From contig CAZUAH010000217.1 in assembly GCA_964617665.1 (NCBI GenBank), positions 1 to 21,945 of the forward strand: DNA of 21,945 nucleotides. The letters run 5' to 3'. Origin of the DNA: JADHUC01 sp964617665 (GTDB lineage: Bacteria > Planctomycetota > Planctomycetia > Pirellulales > Pirellulaceae). Under the pieces are notes generated by a model. That model saw only the letters and a program-made list of their open reading frames with translations, was not told the DNA's origin and made no database searches. Positions 1 to 8,585 of the stretch are shown in pieces. The position numbers and the translations under genes are program-made. Within the stretch, counting starts at the first letter, position 1. Each line of letters starts with the position of its first letter.

Positions 1-85
1 TAGCAGTCTGGTCGGCTGCTTCGGTAGCTGACAGCAAGAGGAGACTTGAGATCAAGCTAATCGTAGGCAATAGGCGGGTGGTCAT
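1..85 (-). CDS. 5' fragment of an exported protein (signal peptide only)
   Basis: Reading the minus strand from an ATG at 85-83 gives 28 uninterrupted codons that run off the window edge. They start M-T-T-R-L-L-P-T-I and continue through a leucine-rich hydrophobic core (I-S-L-I-S-S-L-L-L-L-S-A) to T-E-A-A-D-Q. This is a textbook Sec signal peptide with a probable cleavage site around TEA/AD. Only a weak purine-rich stretch (GAGTCGAGAG) precedes the ATG. The mature protein lies outside the window, so its function cannot be called. It is divergent from the heme-binding gene to its right, so about 140 bp (86-224) probably hold both promoters; I see no clear -35/-10 pair there. Confidence 0.55.
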   Translation of the reverse strand, partial: MTTRLLPTISLISSLLLLSATEAADQTA

Positions 86-224
86 TCTCTCGACTCATAT
101 TCGGCAGGAGGATACGGGCGAGTCACAGTAGGCGGCCCAATATACTCTCGACAGGAACAACGTACAATCTTCGGCGACGAGGCTCCTTCATATATGCGGC
201 CTCTCGTCCCGTCCTCTAGCCATC

Positions 225-374
225 TTGTTTGAAATACATTTCAATGGTTGCGTCATCGAATTGGAAACAACGATCGACGAAGGGGCGTCCGCAGAATCTG
301 TCTTGAACGGGATCACGACGCTCGGCGACAAGGCCACAACGGTACGAATTACACTCAAGAGACACGAAAGGTAA
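225..374 (+). CDS. Possible small protein with TTG start, upstream of the heme-binding gene
   Basis: The frame ending at TAA 372-374 is open back to a TAG near position 132 but contains no ATG. From TTG 225 it encodes about 49 residues that look protein-like: a hydrophobic start (L-F-E-I-H-F), an acidic middle (V-I-E-L-E-T-T-I-D-E-G) and a basic end (I-T-L-K-R-H-E-R). The stop falls 3 nt before the ATG of the next gene, a spacing typical of translational coupling, and the AAAGG that serves that gene lies inside this frame. No good ribosome binding site precedes the TTG and I recognise no family. It could be a real small gene, the 3' end of a decayed one, or chance. Conservation of this frame in relatives would decide. 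Confidence 0.3.
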   Translation: MFEIHFNGCVIELETTIDEGASAESVLNGITTLGDKATTVRITLKRHER

Positions 375-377
375 GAC

Positions 378-944
378 ATGAGCGAAGGCACAGAAATCGA
401 CTTTGGCCCGTTGGCTGGGTTGATTGGAACCTGGAAGGGAGACAAAGGGCAAGATGTCTCACCCGAACCGGATGGTTCCGAGGAGAATCCCTACTATGAA
501 ACGTTGACTTTCGAGCCTGTCGGCGACGTAACCAATGCGGAACGTCAGACGCTTGTCGTGGTTCGCTACATGCAAACTGTATACCGAAAGTCGAATGACG
601 AGGCGTTTCACAACGAAGTGGGCTACTGGATATGGGATGCGGAGACGGAGACGGTTATGCATTCCTTGGCCGTTCCACGCGCCGTGTGTGTACTGGCCGG
701 CGGCAAGGCCGCCAAACCCAATTCTCCCGACGAACCGGTCACCCTGGAAGTCGCGGCTCGTCTCGACGATCCGGATTGGGGCATCATTCAATCGCCTTTC
801 ATGCGAGACAATGCTCGCACCGTCGAGTTTCGTCACAAGATACAGGTCGATGGCGACAAACTCTCCTACGCGGAGACGACGGTTGTGGAGATCTATGGCA
901 AGACGTTTGACCATACCGATGAGAATGAACTGACGCGGTGCTGA
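378..944 (+). CDS. Heme-binding beta-barrel protein, nitrobindin/THAP4-like (DUF1794)
   Basis: The 188-residue protein begins with the family signature P-L-A-G-L-I-G-T-W-K-G (residues 11-21) and ends with F-D-H-T-D-E-N-E-L-T-R (177-187). These fit the nitrobindin-like heme-binding FABP-type barrel; H179 is the likely proximal-ligand candidate, judged by position only. Family members form a ten-stranded barrel that binds ferric heme and react with nitric oxide or peroxynitrite, but many bacterial members have no defined role. No signal peptide is present, so it is probably cytoplasmic. The length is normal for the longer bacterial subgroup with an insert between the first strands (E-N-P-Y-Y-E-T-L-T-F). 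The ATG at 378 follows GAAAGGTAAG at good distance. It sits 53 bp before a Gfo/Idh/MocA gene on the same strand, and no functional link is obvious. Confidence 0.82.
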   Translation: MSEGTEIDFGPLAGLIGTWKGDKGQDVSPEPDGSEENPYYETLTFEPVGDVTNAERQTLVVVRYMQTVYRKSNDEAFHNEVGYWIWDAETETVMHSLAVPRAVCVLAGGKAAKPNSPDEPVTLEVAARLDDPDWGIIQSPFMRDNARTVEFRHKIQVDGDKLSYAETTVVEIYGKTFDHTDENELTRC

Positions 945-997
945 ATTCTGCGTCTACAGGTTCCACAAACGCGACCACATGACAGGAGCGGATCACC

Positions 998-2359
998 ATG
1001 GCCAACAACAGTCGTTCTGCGAAGCCCCACCCGAGTCGCCGAGGCTTCCTGAAAACAACAACAGCCGTTGCGTTGCCTTGGATCGTTCCATCGTCCGTCT
1101 TTGGCGCTGGGGCCCCAAGCAACCGGATCAACGTCGCCTGTATCGGAACGGGCAATCAAGGGGCCGGAATCTTGCGCCGATTCATCCAGAACGACGACGT
1201 ACAGATCGTCGCCGTCTGCGACGTCAACACGGCCAGCCATGGATATCGCGACGAGGACCAGTACCTGGGACGCGAACCGGCCCGCAAAATCGTGGACGAG
1301 TACTACGGCGAGAAGTCCGGAATAGCTGCTTACAAGGGCTGTCGGACGTACGTCGACTTCCAAGAGGTACTGGCCTGTGATGATGTGGATGCCGTGACCG
1401 TGGTGGTGCCCGATCAATGGCACGCGATTATGACGATCCGCGCGGCGGAAGCCGGCAAGGACATCTATTGCGAAAAGCCCCTGTCGTTGACGATTGGCCA
1501 GGGGCGGGCCATGGTGGATGCCGTCACCAAGCACAAACGCATCCTGCAAACCGGCAGCATGGAACGAAGTAATCCGCTGAATCGCTACGTGTGCAAGGCG
1601 GTACGAGACGGCAAGATCGGGCAGGTCAAGCGTGTGGTGACAAACGTGGGGTACAACAACAAAGTCGGTCCCGGTCCCGGATGGAAGCCGACGCCCGTGC
1701 CCGAAGGTTTCGACTACGAGCGCTGGTTAGGCCCGGCACCCAAAGTGCCCTACCACAAGGACCGCTGCCTTTACCGATTCCGGTTCCATTACGACTACTC
1801 TGGCGGCCAGGTGACCAACTTCGGCGCACACTCGAACGACTTGGCCCAATGGGGGCTCGGCATGGACGACAGCGGGCCGGTCGAGATCGAATACATAAGT
1901 GCCAAATGGTTGCCCGAGGGCAGTCTGTTCAACACGGCGCTGGAAACCGAATTTCTCTGCCGCTACGAAAACGGCGTCGAGCTGATCTGTAAAACCAACA
2001 AGCGGCCCGTGGGCGTGCGATTCGAGGGGACCGAAGGCATGATCGAGACGTCCGCTTACTCGTGGAAGGCTCGTAGCGAACCCGAGTCCTTGATCAAGTC
2101 CGAGTTCCCTTCCGGCACTATCCGATTCGATGCCACGTCCGCCCACGTGCGCAACTTCCTGGACTGTGTTAAGAGCCGAAAGGAGCCAATCGCCTGTGCC
2201 GAGATTGGCCATCGCTCAGCCAGCGTTTGCCATTTGGGCAACGTGGCCATTCGTCTGGGGCGAAACGTCAAGTGGGACCCAAAACAGGAGTGCTTCCCGG
2301 GCGACGACGAAGCCAACGAAATGCTCCTGCGACCCATGCGTGAGCCGTGGACGCTGTAG
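998..2359 (+). CDS. Tat-exported Gfo/Idh/MocA family NAD(P)-dependent oxidoreductase
   Basis: The 453-residue protein opens with a twin-arginine signal (S-R-R-G-F-L-K, RR at 14-15) followed by a hydrophobic stretch to about residue 37, so folded export with bound cofactor is expected. The Rossmann domain carries G-T-G-N-Q-G (50-55) and the family E-K-P motif (159-161). A C-terminal alpha/beta domain ends in the planctomycete-typical W-D-P-K-Q-E-C-F-P-G-D tail. Family members oxidise or reduce sugars, inositols or amino sugars. Tat-exported relatives include GH109, which hydrolyse glycosides through NAD-assisted oxidation and elimination, so a glycosidase role is possible. AGGAG at 984-988 is 9 nt from the ATG. 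The next gene downstream is a putative glycoside hydrolase, which supports a glycan role. The substrate cannot be read from the sequence. Confidence 0.92.
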   Translation: MANNSRSAKPHPSRRGFLKTTTAVALPWIVPSSVFGAGAPSNRINVACIGTGNQGAGILRRFIQNDDVQIVAVCDVNTASHGYRDEDQYLGREPARKIVDEYYGEKSGIAAYKGCRTYVDFQEVLACDDVDAVTVVVPDQWHAIMTIRAAEAGKDIYCEKPLSLTIGQGRAMVDAVTKHKRILQTGSMERSNPLNRYVCKAVRDGKIGQVKRVVTNVGYNNKVGPGPGWKPTPVPEGFDYERWLGPAPKVPYHKDRCLYRFRFHYDYSGGQVTNFGAHSNDLAQWGLGMDDSGPVEIEYISAKWLPEGSLFNTALETEFLCRYENGVELICKTNKRPVGVRFEGTEGMIETSAYSWKARSEPESLIKSEFPSGTIRFDATSAHVRNFLDCVKSRKEPIACAEIGHRSASVCHLGNVAIRLGRNVKWDPKQECFPGDDEANEMLLRPMREPWTL

Positions 2360-2400
2360 GGCTTCGTGATGCAACCGCTCCGTGCGAGGAAGCATCTTCC

Positions 2401-2422
2401 ATCGCGAGACCACTCTCGCGAT
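2401..2422 (+). terminator. Hairpin without T-tract after the first Gfo/Idh/MocA gene
   Basis: ATCGCGAGA, loop CCAC, TCTCGCGAT: a perfect 9-bp stem with a 4-nt loop, 41 nt after the stop at 2359 and 37 nt before the next start codon. No T-run follows on either strand, so it is a weak intrinsic terminator at best. It may instead be an RNA-stabilising 3' element or a protein-binding dyad. Confidence 0.4.
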
Positions 2423-2459
2423 CCGTCTCTAGCCACAGAACGATTGAGAGGATTGCCAT

Positions 2460-4463
2460 ATGAAGTGTCTCGCGGTCCATATTTCTATTCTAGGCATATT
2501 CCTCTACACGAGCATTCTCGCATCTTCCGCTGTCGGTGCGGAGCCGGATAAGAGACCTCCGTTCCCGCGAATCGCCAACGTGTATGGAGCCGCGTTGACC
2601 GCGAATGGAGGGCGATTTCACGGCGAAGAACGCTCGTTGGAGGAAGTCGCAAGATACGATTTATTGATCGGTGTCGGTCGGCCGCGAGGCGGTGCCAAGG
2701 GCGACGAGGTGTTTCGGCAGCAACTGGCTAAACTCAAGACGATCAATCCCCATCTGATCGCGCTGCATTTTGCGTGCAGTGCACCCTATACGCACATCGC
2801 TCCACCGGAAGATGCACTTGCGGCGCGACAGCCCGGACAGATCGTGCCTTGGCTTTTGCAGACCGATGGAACGCCAATCGCAGGATGGCCGGGCACCTAC
2901 ATGCTGAATATGGCGGCCCCGAACGTAGTCGAGTGGCTCGCGCACCAGACGGTACCAGCGGTGAAGGCCATCGGCTACGACGGAGTCTTCATCGACTGCA
3001 TGGGCCCTCATTTCGACAGTTGGGCTTGTGAGATTGCTACCGGGAAACCATACACGGTCGATTTCGACGCGGATGGAAAAGACGACGATCGAGACACGTT
3101 GGCGGAAGCCTGGACGGAGGCCAAGACGGCATTGGCCCGCCGCACCCGCGAATTAATCGGTGCCGAGGCGATCTTCATGGCCAATCAGGCCGGGCCGAGT
3201 ACGTATGACCAACTGAATGGGATCTATTTGGAGGACTACGTCGACGCGATTCTCGACCGGGGCATGTCTTGGGAGAAAGTGCTCGAAAAGTATCTCTACT
3301 GGACCAAGGCGCCACAGCGCCCCAATCTGACCGTGCTAGGGTGTGGCAGTGGCGACGAGCCACCCTTCCAGCCGTTCAAGCTCTCACCCGACGAGCGAGC
3401 CGAGTTTCTCGATCGAGGCAAGTCGCTCCACGGGCGGATGCGTTTCGGCTTGGCCACAACTTTGATGGGCGACGGCTACTACAGCTTCGATCTGCATACG
3501 CGCTGGCGAGGCCAGTACTGGTGGTATCCCGAATTCGATGCGCCGCTTGGCTATCCCGCCGGGCCGTGCCAGGAAAACAAGAACGGCACATGGCAACGGC
3601 AGTTCGGTGGCGGGCTGGTCATCGTGAATCCAACGCATTGGGATGCATCCGTCGAATTCGATCAGTTGCACCGCGATGTCAGCAGTGGTCAGGTCGATCG
3701 AAGTTTCATCGTGCCTCTCCTCGACGGCCGCATCTACTTGCCCAGCGAAGGGCCGGCCCAGTCAGGCACGCTGCCACCATCCGAGCCGCAACTCACTGCA
3801 AAGGGGCCGGCTGGTGTTGTCCAGCGAGATGGAAATCTGGTGCACCGTGACGGACACGGCATGGCGATCCTGATAGGCCTGTCAGGCGCGATCGAAAGTC
3901 TCTGCTGCGATGATCAGGAGGTGATCGAGTCCATCGTTCCCAGGATCGTGACGGATGACAGATGGCAAAACTTCGACACCAAGGACCTGCAACATCAAGT
4001 CGGGCCCGACGGCGCTCTCACGTTGACCGGCAAGCGTACTTTCGAGAAGCAGATCGTTGAGTTTACACAGACATTCCGACTGACGGATGGTCGCCTGAAG
4101 TGCGAATACCACTGGCGTGCAAAAACACGGCTGCAATTGAGAGCCTTCCGGCAGAGTATCCGGTTTTCGCCTCGCAGCTTTGCCGGAACCAAGCTACGCA
4201 CGGGCGACAACGAGGTACTGCTACCGAAGAAAGTGCCGAAAGACCCAAACCTGGCAAACAGAATCACCACGGCGACCTTGCCAATCGGGGACAATAAGTC
4301 ACTCACAATACGGCTGCCGCAGGACGCGCATCTGATCGACGATCGGCACTACAATGGTTCAAGTTACCTTTTGGCCTTCTATCCGATCGCCGGTGAAATC
4401 GAAGAGGGCAGAGAGTGGTCTTACTCGATCGAGATCAGCCTGCACCGTTGCGACGCACCTTGA
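2460..4463 (+). CDS. Secreted putative glycoside hydrolase, GHL15-like TIM barrel
   Basis: A 667-residue protein with a Sec signal (hydrophobic 5-26, cleavage probably after V-G-A at 25-27). Residues about 35-400 look like the hypothetical glycosyl hydrolase family 15 fold, a TIM barrel with the motifs Y-D-G-V-F-I-D (173-179), G-I-Y-L-E-D-Y (254-260), T-L-M-G-D-G-Y-Y-S-F-D (334-344) and W-W-Y-P-E-F-D-A-P-L-G (354-364). D179 and E258 sit at strand ends where TIM-barrel glycosidases place catalytic acids; that assignment is inference. Residues about 470-660 are probably a beta-sandwich. No activity is established for close members as far as I know. AGAGGA at 2447-2452 supports the ATG. It lies between a Gfo/Idh/MocA gene and a sulfatase gene, consistent with attack on a decorated polysaccharide. 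Confidence 0.78.
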   Translation: MKCLAVHISILGIFLYTSILASSAVGAEPDKRPPFPRIANVYGAALTANGGRFHGEERSLEEVARYDLLIGVGRPRGGAKGDEVFRQQLAKLKTINPHLIALHFACSAPYTHIAPPEDALAARQPGQIVPWLLQTDGTPIAGWPGTYMLNMAAPNVVEWLAHQTVPAVKAIGYDGVFIDCMGPHFDSWACEIATGKPYTVDFDADGKDDDRDTLAEAWTEAKTALARRTRELIGAEAIFMANQAGPSTYDQLNGIYLEDYVDAILDRGMSWEKVLEKYLYWTKAPQRPNLTVLGCGSGDEPPFQPFKLSPDERAEFLDRGKSLHGRMRFGLATTLMGDGYYSFDLHTRWRGQYWWYPEFDAPLGYPAGPCQENKNGTWQRQFGGGLVIVNPTHWDASVEFDQLHRDVSSGQVDRSFIVPLLDGRIYLPSEGPAQSGTLPPSEPQLTAKGPAGVVQRDGNLVHRDGHGMAILIGLSGAIESLCCDDQEVIESIVPRIVTDDRWQNFDTKDLQHQVGPDGALTLTGKRTFEKQIVEFTQTFRLTDGRLKCEYHWRAKTRLQLRAFRQSIRFSPRSFAGTKLRTGDNEVLLPKKVPKDPNLANRITTATLPIGDNKSLTIRLPQDAHLIDDRHYNGSSYLLAFYPIAGEIEEGREWSYSIEISLHRCDAP

Positions 4464-4549
4464 TGCCCCATTTCATCCGGTTCCCTCTTGCCCAGCCAGA
4501 TATGGGACGAAGAGCTGAAGGGAACTTCGGCCGCGTCGAGTACGTCCGC

Positions 4550-4587
4550 CACGTGCACTCGGCTTCTGATCTGATATCATGCACGTG
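4550..4587. promoter_or_regulatory. Inverted repeat with two CACGTG palindromes upstream of the sulfatase gene
   Basis: CACGTGCA (4550-4557) and TGCACGTG (4580-4587) are exact inverted copies separated by 22 bp. Each contains the self-complementary hexamer CACGTG, and the two hexamers start 32 bp apart, close to three DNA turns. The site is 120-157 bp upstream of the sulfatase GTG, in a 243-bp gap. It could be an operator for a dimeric regulator or an RNA hairpin. No regulator gene is in the window. The same gap also holds a weaker dyad, GTTCCCT (4480-4486) with AGGGAAC (4519-4525), which may belong to the end of the upstream transcript. Confidence 0.35.
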
Positions 4588-4693
4588 AGATGTCTTCTAC
4601 GATAGTGCCTGGTGAACACGATGATATGCGACGTTGCAGATTGTGAGTGTATCAGCCGGAAGGCTCAAGTATCGTGGTTCCCGCTGCTAACAC

Positions 4694-4699
4694 AGGAGG
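4694..4699 (+). promoter_or_regulatory. Shine-Dalgarno site fixing a GTG start of the sulfatase
   Basis: AGGAGG lies 7 nt before GTG 4707-4709. It decides the start: the frame can be extended upstream to GTG 4647, but that would put about 20 non-hydrophobic residues before an otherwise good signal peptide. Confidence 0.75.
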
Positions 4700-4706
4700 A
4701 CTTAAC

Positions 4707-6206
<1,500 letters not shown>

Positions 6207-6269
6207 TGGCAACGGTCGCTTGCATCCGTATCAGCGACCACGTAACCTGATTCATGTTCACGTTCAACG

Positions 6270-6289
6270 TCTTCTCCTCTAAGAGAAGA
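6270..6289 (+). promoter_or_regulatory. Hairpin abutting the ribosome binding site of the next gene
   Basis: TCTTCTC, loop CTCTAA, GAGAAGA: a perfect 7-bp stem whose 3' arm ends at the first base of AAAGGGA (6289-6295), the likely Shine-Dalgarno of the gene starting at 6302. It could tune ribosome access, or be a short attenuator after the sulfatase gene. The stem is A/T-G/C mixed and modest, so chance is possible. Confidence 0.3.
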
Positions 6290-6301
6290 AAGGGACCTCG
6301 C

Positions 6302-7576
6302 ATGAAACCTTTGTATCGTCGAACCAGCCCCGGTCTCTTCCGTATTGCCGTATTCGCTCTTGTCGTCTTGACAATGAGCATGGCTACCGCGGCCAATCCA
6401 GGTACCGCATTTGCGGAAGATCTTCCGCTCGTTCGCATTGATGACTTTCAGTATCAGGGCGCATTCCGATTGCCTGCGCAAAAGTACGGCGAATCAGACC
6501 TCAACTTCTCTCAGGGGCCAATCGCCTTCAATCCTGACAGGCAGTCGCTGTTCATTGTGGGACACGCCCATCATCAGGCAATCGCAGAATTCGCCATACC
6601 CGAACTGGTCGACAGTACGGTCCTTACCGAACTGAACATGGCCGGCGATCCCGTTCAGCCTTTCGCCAGCGTCCTGAATCGAACCTCGGGCGGGAACCCC
6701 GAGGGCAACAATCGTATCGGCGGCATGTTGTATGTCCCCGGTCCCGATGGTCCTGAGCTTCTGGTTAATGCCTACGAGTACTACGATGCCCCGGGGGACA
6801 ACACGGTGTCGATGCTAGTGATGCGCGACGCGAACAAGCTGGCAGAATGCCAAGTCGACGGGTATTTCGAGGTGCAAGGCGGGCCTGGGCACACAGCCGG
6901 GTGGATGTCGCCGATTCCAGCCGACTGGCAGTCGGCTCTCGGCGGAAAGTTTCTAACCGGCAGTTCCAGCGGCATCCCGATCATCTCCCGCACGTCTGTC
7001 GGGCCATCGGCTTTCGTCTTCAACCCAAAGGACATCGTCGGCAAGAAGTCTGTGTCCACGCCCATCGCCACCACCAAGCTGCTTGACTTCAGCCTCGCCC
7101 ATCGGCTGCACGAGGATCTATCCAACAAGTCGCGTCAGAATGACCTTTGGAATCATCTTTCGCGAGCCGTCTACGGAATCATCGTACCGGGAACGCGCAC
7201 CTACGCGACATTCGGCCATTCCGGCGGCAACGAAAGCGGTGTCGGCTACAAGATTGTCCAGGACAACGGCCACAGGACCGGCGGGTACAGTTCCTATGCG
7301 GTCAAGGACAACTATCACTACTACTGGCTCTGGGATGTCAACGATCTTGCCAAAGTCCGGGCCGGCAAGATCAAGCCTCATGAAGTACGACCCTACGACC
7401 ACGGGATCTTCAAAACGCCCTTTGCTGGCGAGTCGAATAGGTTAGGCGGCGGAGCGTTCGACGCGTCCACCGGCCGGATCTACCTGACGGCGCAACAGGC
7501 GGATCGCAAACAGGGAAGATACGCCAACCCACCGGTCGTCATGGCTTTCGGAGTCGTCGTCTCGCCGGCCTCGTAG
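6302..7576 (+). CDS. Exported protein of unknown function, possible beta-propeller
   Basis: 424 residues. The N-terminus has a basic region (M-K-P-L-Y-R-R) and a hydrophobic segment to about residue 31, with A-F-A/E-D as probable cleavage, so it is exported. The mature part is rich in short strand-like segments with repeated G-G, e.g. N-R-I-G-G-M-L-Y-V-P-G, Y-E-Y-Y-D, G-I-P-I-I-S-R-T-S, F-G-H-S-G-G and N-R-L-G-G-G-A-F-D-A. These resemble blades of a beta-propeller, but I cannot assign a family. ATG 6302 is chosen because AAAGGGA (6289-6295) precedes it by 6 nt; an in-frame extension to 6254 would add 16 residues that spoil the signal peptide. It follows the sulfatase by 95 bp on the same strand, so it may act on or bind the same glycan. 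It could equally be a surface structural protein. Confidence 0.75.
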   Translation: MKPLYRRTSPGLFRIAVFALVVLTMSMATAANPGTAFAEDLPLVRIDDFQYQGAFRLPAQKYGESDLNFSQGPIAFNPDRQSLFIVGHAHHQAIAEFAIPELVDSTVLTELNMAGDPVQPFASVLNRTSGGNPEGNNRIGGMLYVPGPDGPELLVNAYEYYDAPGDNTVSMLVMRDANKLAECQVDGYFEVQGGPGHTAGWMSPIPADWQSALGGKFLTGSSSGIPIISRTSVGPSAFVFNPKDIVGKKSVSTPIATTKLLDFSLAHRLHEDLSNKSRQNDLWNHLSRAVYGIIVPGTRTYATFGHSGGNESGVGYKIVQDNGHRTGGYSSYAVKDNYHYYWLWDVNDLAKVRAGKIKPHEVRPYDHGIFKTPFAGESNRLGGGAFDASTGRIYLTAQQADRKQGRYANPPVVMAFGVVVSPAS

Positions 7577-7591
7577 CAGTACGTCTCGTGA

Positions 7592-7612
7592 CGCCGAGCA
7601 TTACACTCGGTG
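7592..7612 (+). terminator. Short hairpin just after the unknown exported gene
   Basis: CGCCGAG, loop CATTACA, CTCGGTG forms a 7-bp stem with one G-T wobble, starting 16 nt after the stop codon. The position fits a 3' end hairpin, but no T-tract follows. Confidence 0.3.
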
Positions 7613-7669
7613 CCGCACTTCCCGCGACTGCAGACAGATCGCGCGCGCACTTTGCTCACTGCAGCATGA

Positions 7670-7697
7670 GATGGCAGGGGCGGGAGCCCCTGCCATC
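7670..7697. repeat. Perfect 12-bp palindromic hairpin between convergent genes
   Basis: GATGGCAGGGGC, loop GGGA, GCCCCTGCCATC: a perfect 12-bp stem with a 4-nt loop in the 159-bp gap between convergent genes. Its centre, GGCGGGAGCC (7679-7688), occurs identically in the long palindrome at 19281-19290. It has the look of a REP-like dispersed element that may also end transcription from both sides. No T-run is present. Confidence 0.6.
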
Positions 7698-7735
7698 GCG
7701 TTGCAGAAACACCGAGGCTGTTCTTCCGGTGATCC

Positions 7736-8545
7736 TCAGTCCTTCTTGCCGGCGACCGCCAACAGGCCTCGTGTCGCTGCCAGGCGAACGTGCTTTGGCT
7801 GGTCCTCGTTGTTCAGCGATTTGTACAGCGCCATCGCTTCCGCCTTCTTGGCGTCGGCCAGCAGTCCATCGGCGCAGACCAAACAGGCGTTGACAATGGC
7901 CGGCTTCAAACCCTCCGGCGCTTTCTTCGCCTGCTCGCCAAGCGTCTTGCCGGCCTCTGGTGTGCCAATCAATCCCAGGGCATAAGCGGCTGCGGACGCG
8001 ACCGCCGTATCGGTATCACCTAGCGCGCCGGTTAGAGCTGCGACGCTAGTGGCGTCACCACGTGCGCCAAGCGAACCAATCACGCCTACTTTGAGCGCGC
8101 CGTTCAATTTCGGCAGGGCATCGCGCATCGCCGCGGCTGCTTCTGGCGCCGGAATGTACTCCAAGGCGAAACGGGCCATGTGCGACAGGTCCTCGTCAGG
8201 CAACAAAGCGGCCAACACCGGCACGGATTGGGCCGTGCCGACCGTTTTGAGGGTGCGCAGTACATAGTCTTGTGCCGAACGAGAAACATCGCCCTTCAAT
8301 ACATCAAGCAGGCGCAACTCCAGTTCCTTTCGTGCGGCCGCGTCGCCCTGAGTGGCAACGACGGCTTCGTCGATCGGATTCAGTGTATTGCGGTCTGCGC
8401 CCCAGTCGTAGGTTTTCAGCGCCTCGAATGCCTTGTCCACTGCAGTGCTGTCCTCCTGGGGTTGATCTGCAGCGATTGCCGTCGTGCCGGCCAAAACCGC
8501 CGGACCTGCTGCCAATGTCGAACGTGTAATTCGTTGATGTCGCAT
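7736..8545 (-). CDS. Secreted HEAT-repeat protein
   Basis: 269 residues. The N-terminus (basic M-R-H-Q-R-I-T-R-S, then an alanine/glycine/leucine stretch ending A-I-A-A-D) is a signal peptide. The rest is alpha-helical repeats of about 30 residues typical of HEAT or PBS-lyase-like repeats, for example V-L-A-A-L-L-P-D-E-D-L-S-H-M-A-R-F-A-L-E and A-L-G-D-T-D-T-A-V-A-S-A-A-A-Y-A-L-G. Such proteins are scaffolds for protein binding and no catalytic residues are seen. On the coding strand AAGGAA ends about 8 nt before the ATG. It lies 40 bp after the second Gfo/Idh/MocA gene on the same strand, so they are probably co-transcribed and the repeat protein may partner that enzyme; this is inference. 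Its 3' end is convergent with the unknown exported gene. Confidence 0.82.
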   Translation of the reverse strand: MRHQRITRSTLAAGPAVLAGTTAIAADQPQEDSTAVDKAFEALKTYDWGADRNTLNPIDEAVVATQGDAAARKELELRLLDVLKGDVSRSAQDYVLRTLKTVGTAQSVPVLAALLPDEDLSHMARFALEYIPAPEAAAAMRDALPKLNGALKVGVIGSLGARGDATSVAALTGALGDTDTAVASAAAYALGLIGTPEAGKTLGEQAKKAPEGLKPAIVNACLVCADGLLADAKKAEAMALYKSLNNEDQPKHVRLAATRGLLAVAGKKD

Positions 8546-8585
8546 ATTTCAGTTCCTTGTATCTTCAGGCCTTGTGTCATATTCG

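Noticed and set aside
4647..4706. Earlier start for the sulfatase
   Set aside because: AGGAGG lies inside this stretch and points to GTG 4707; the longer form would bury the signal peptide.
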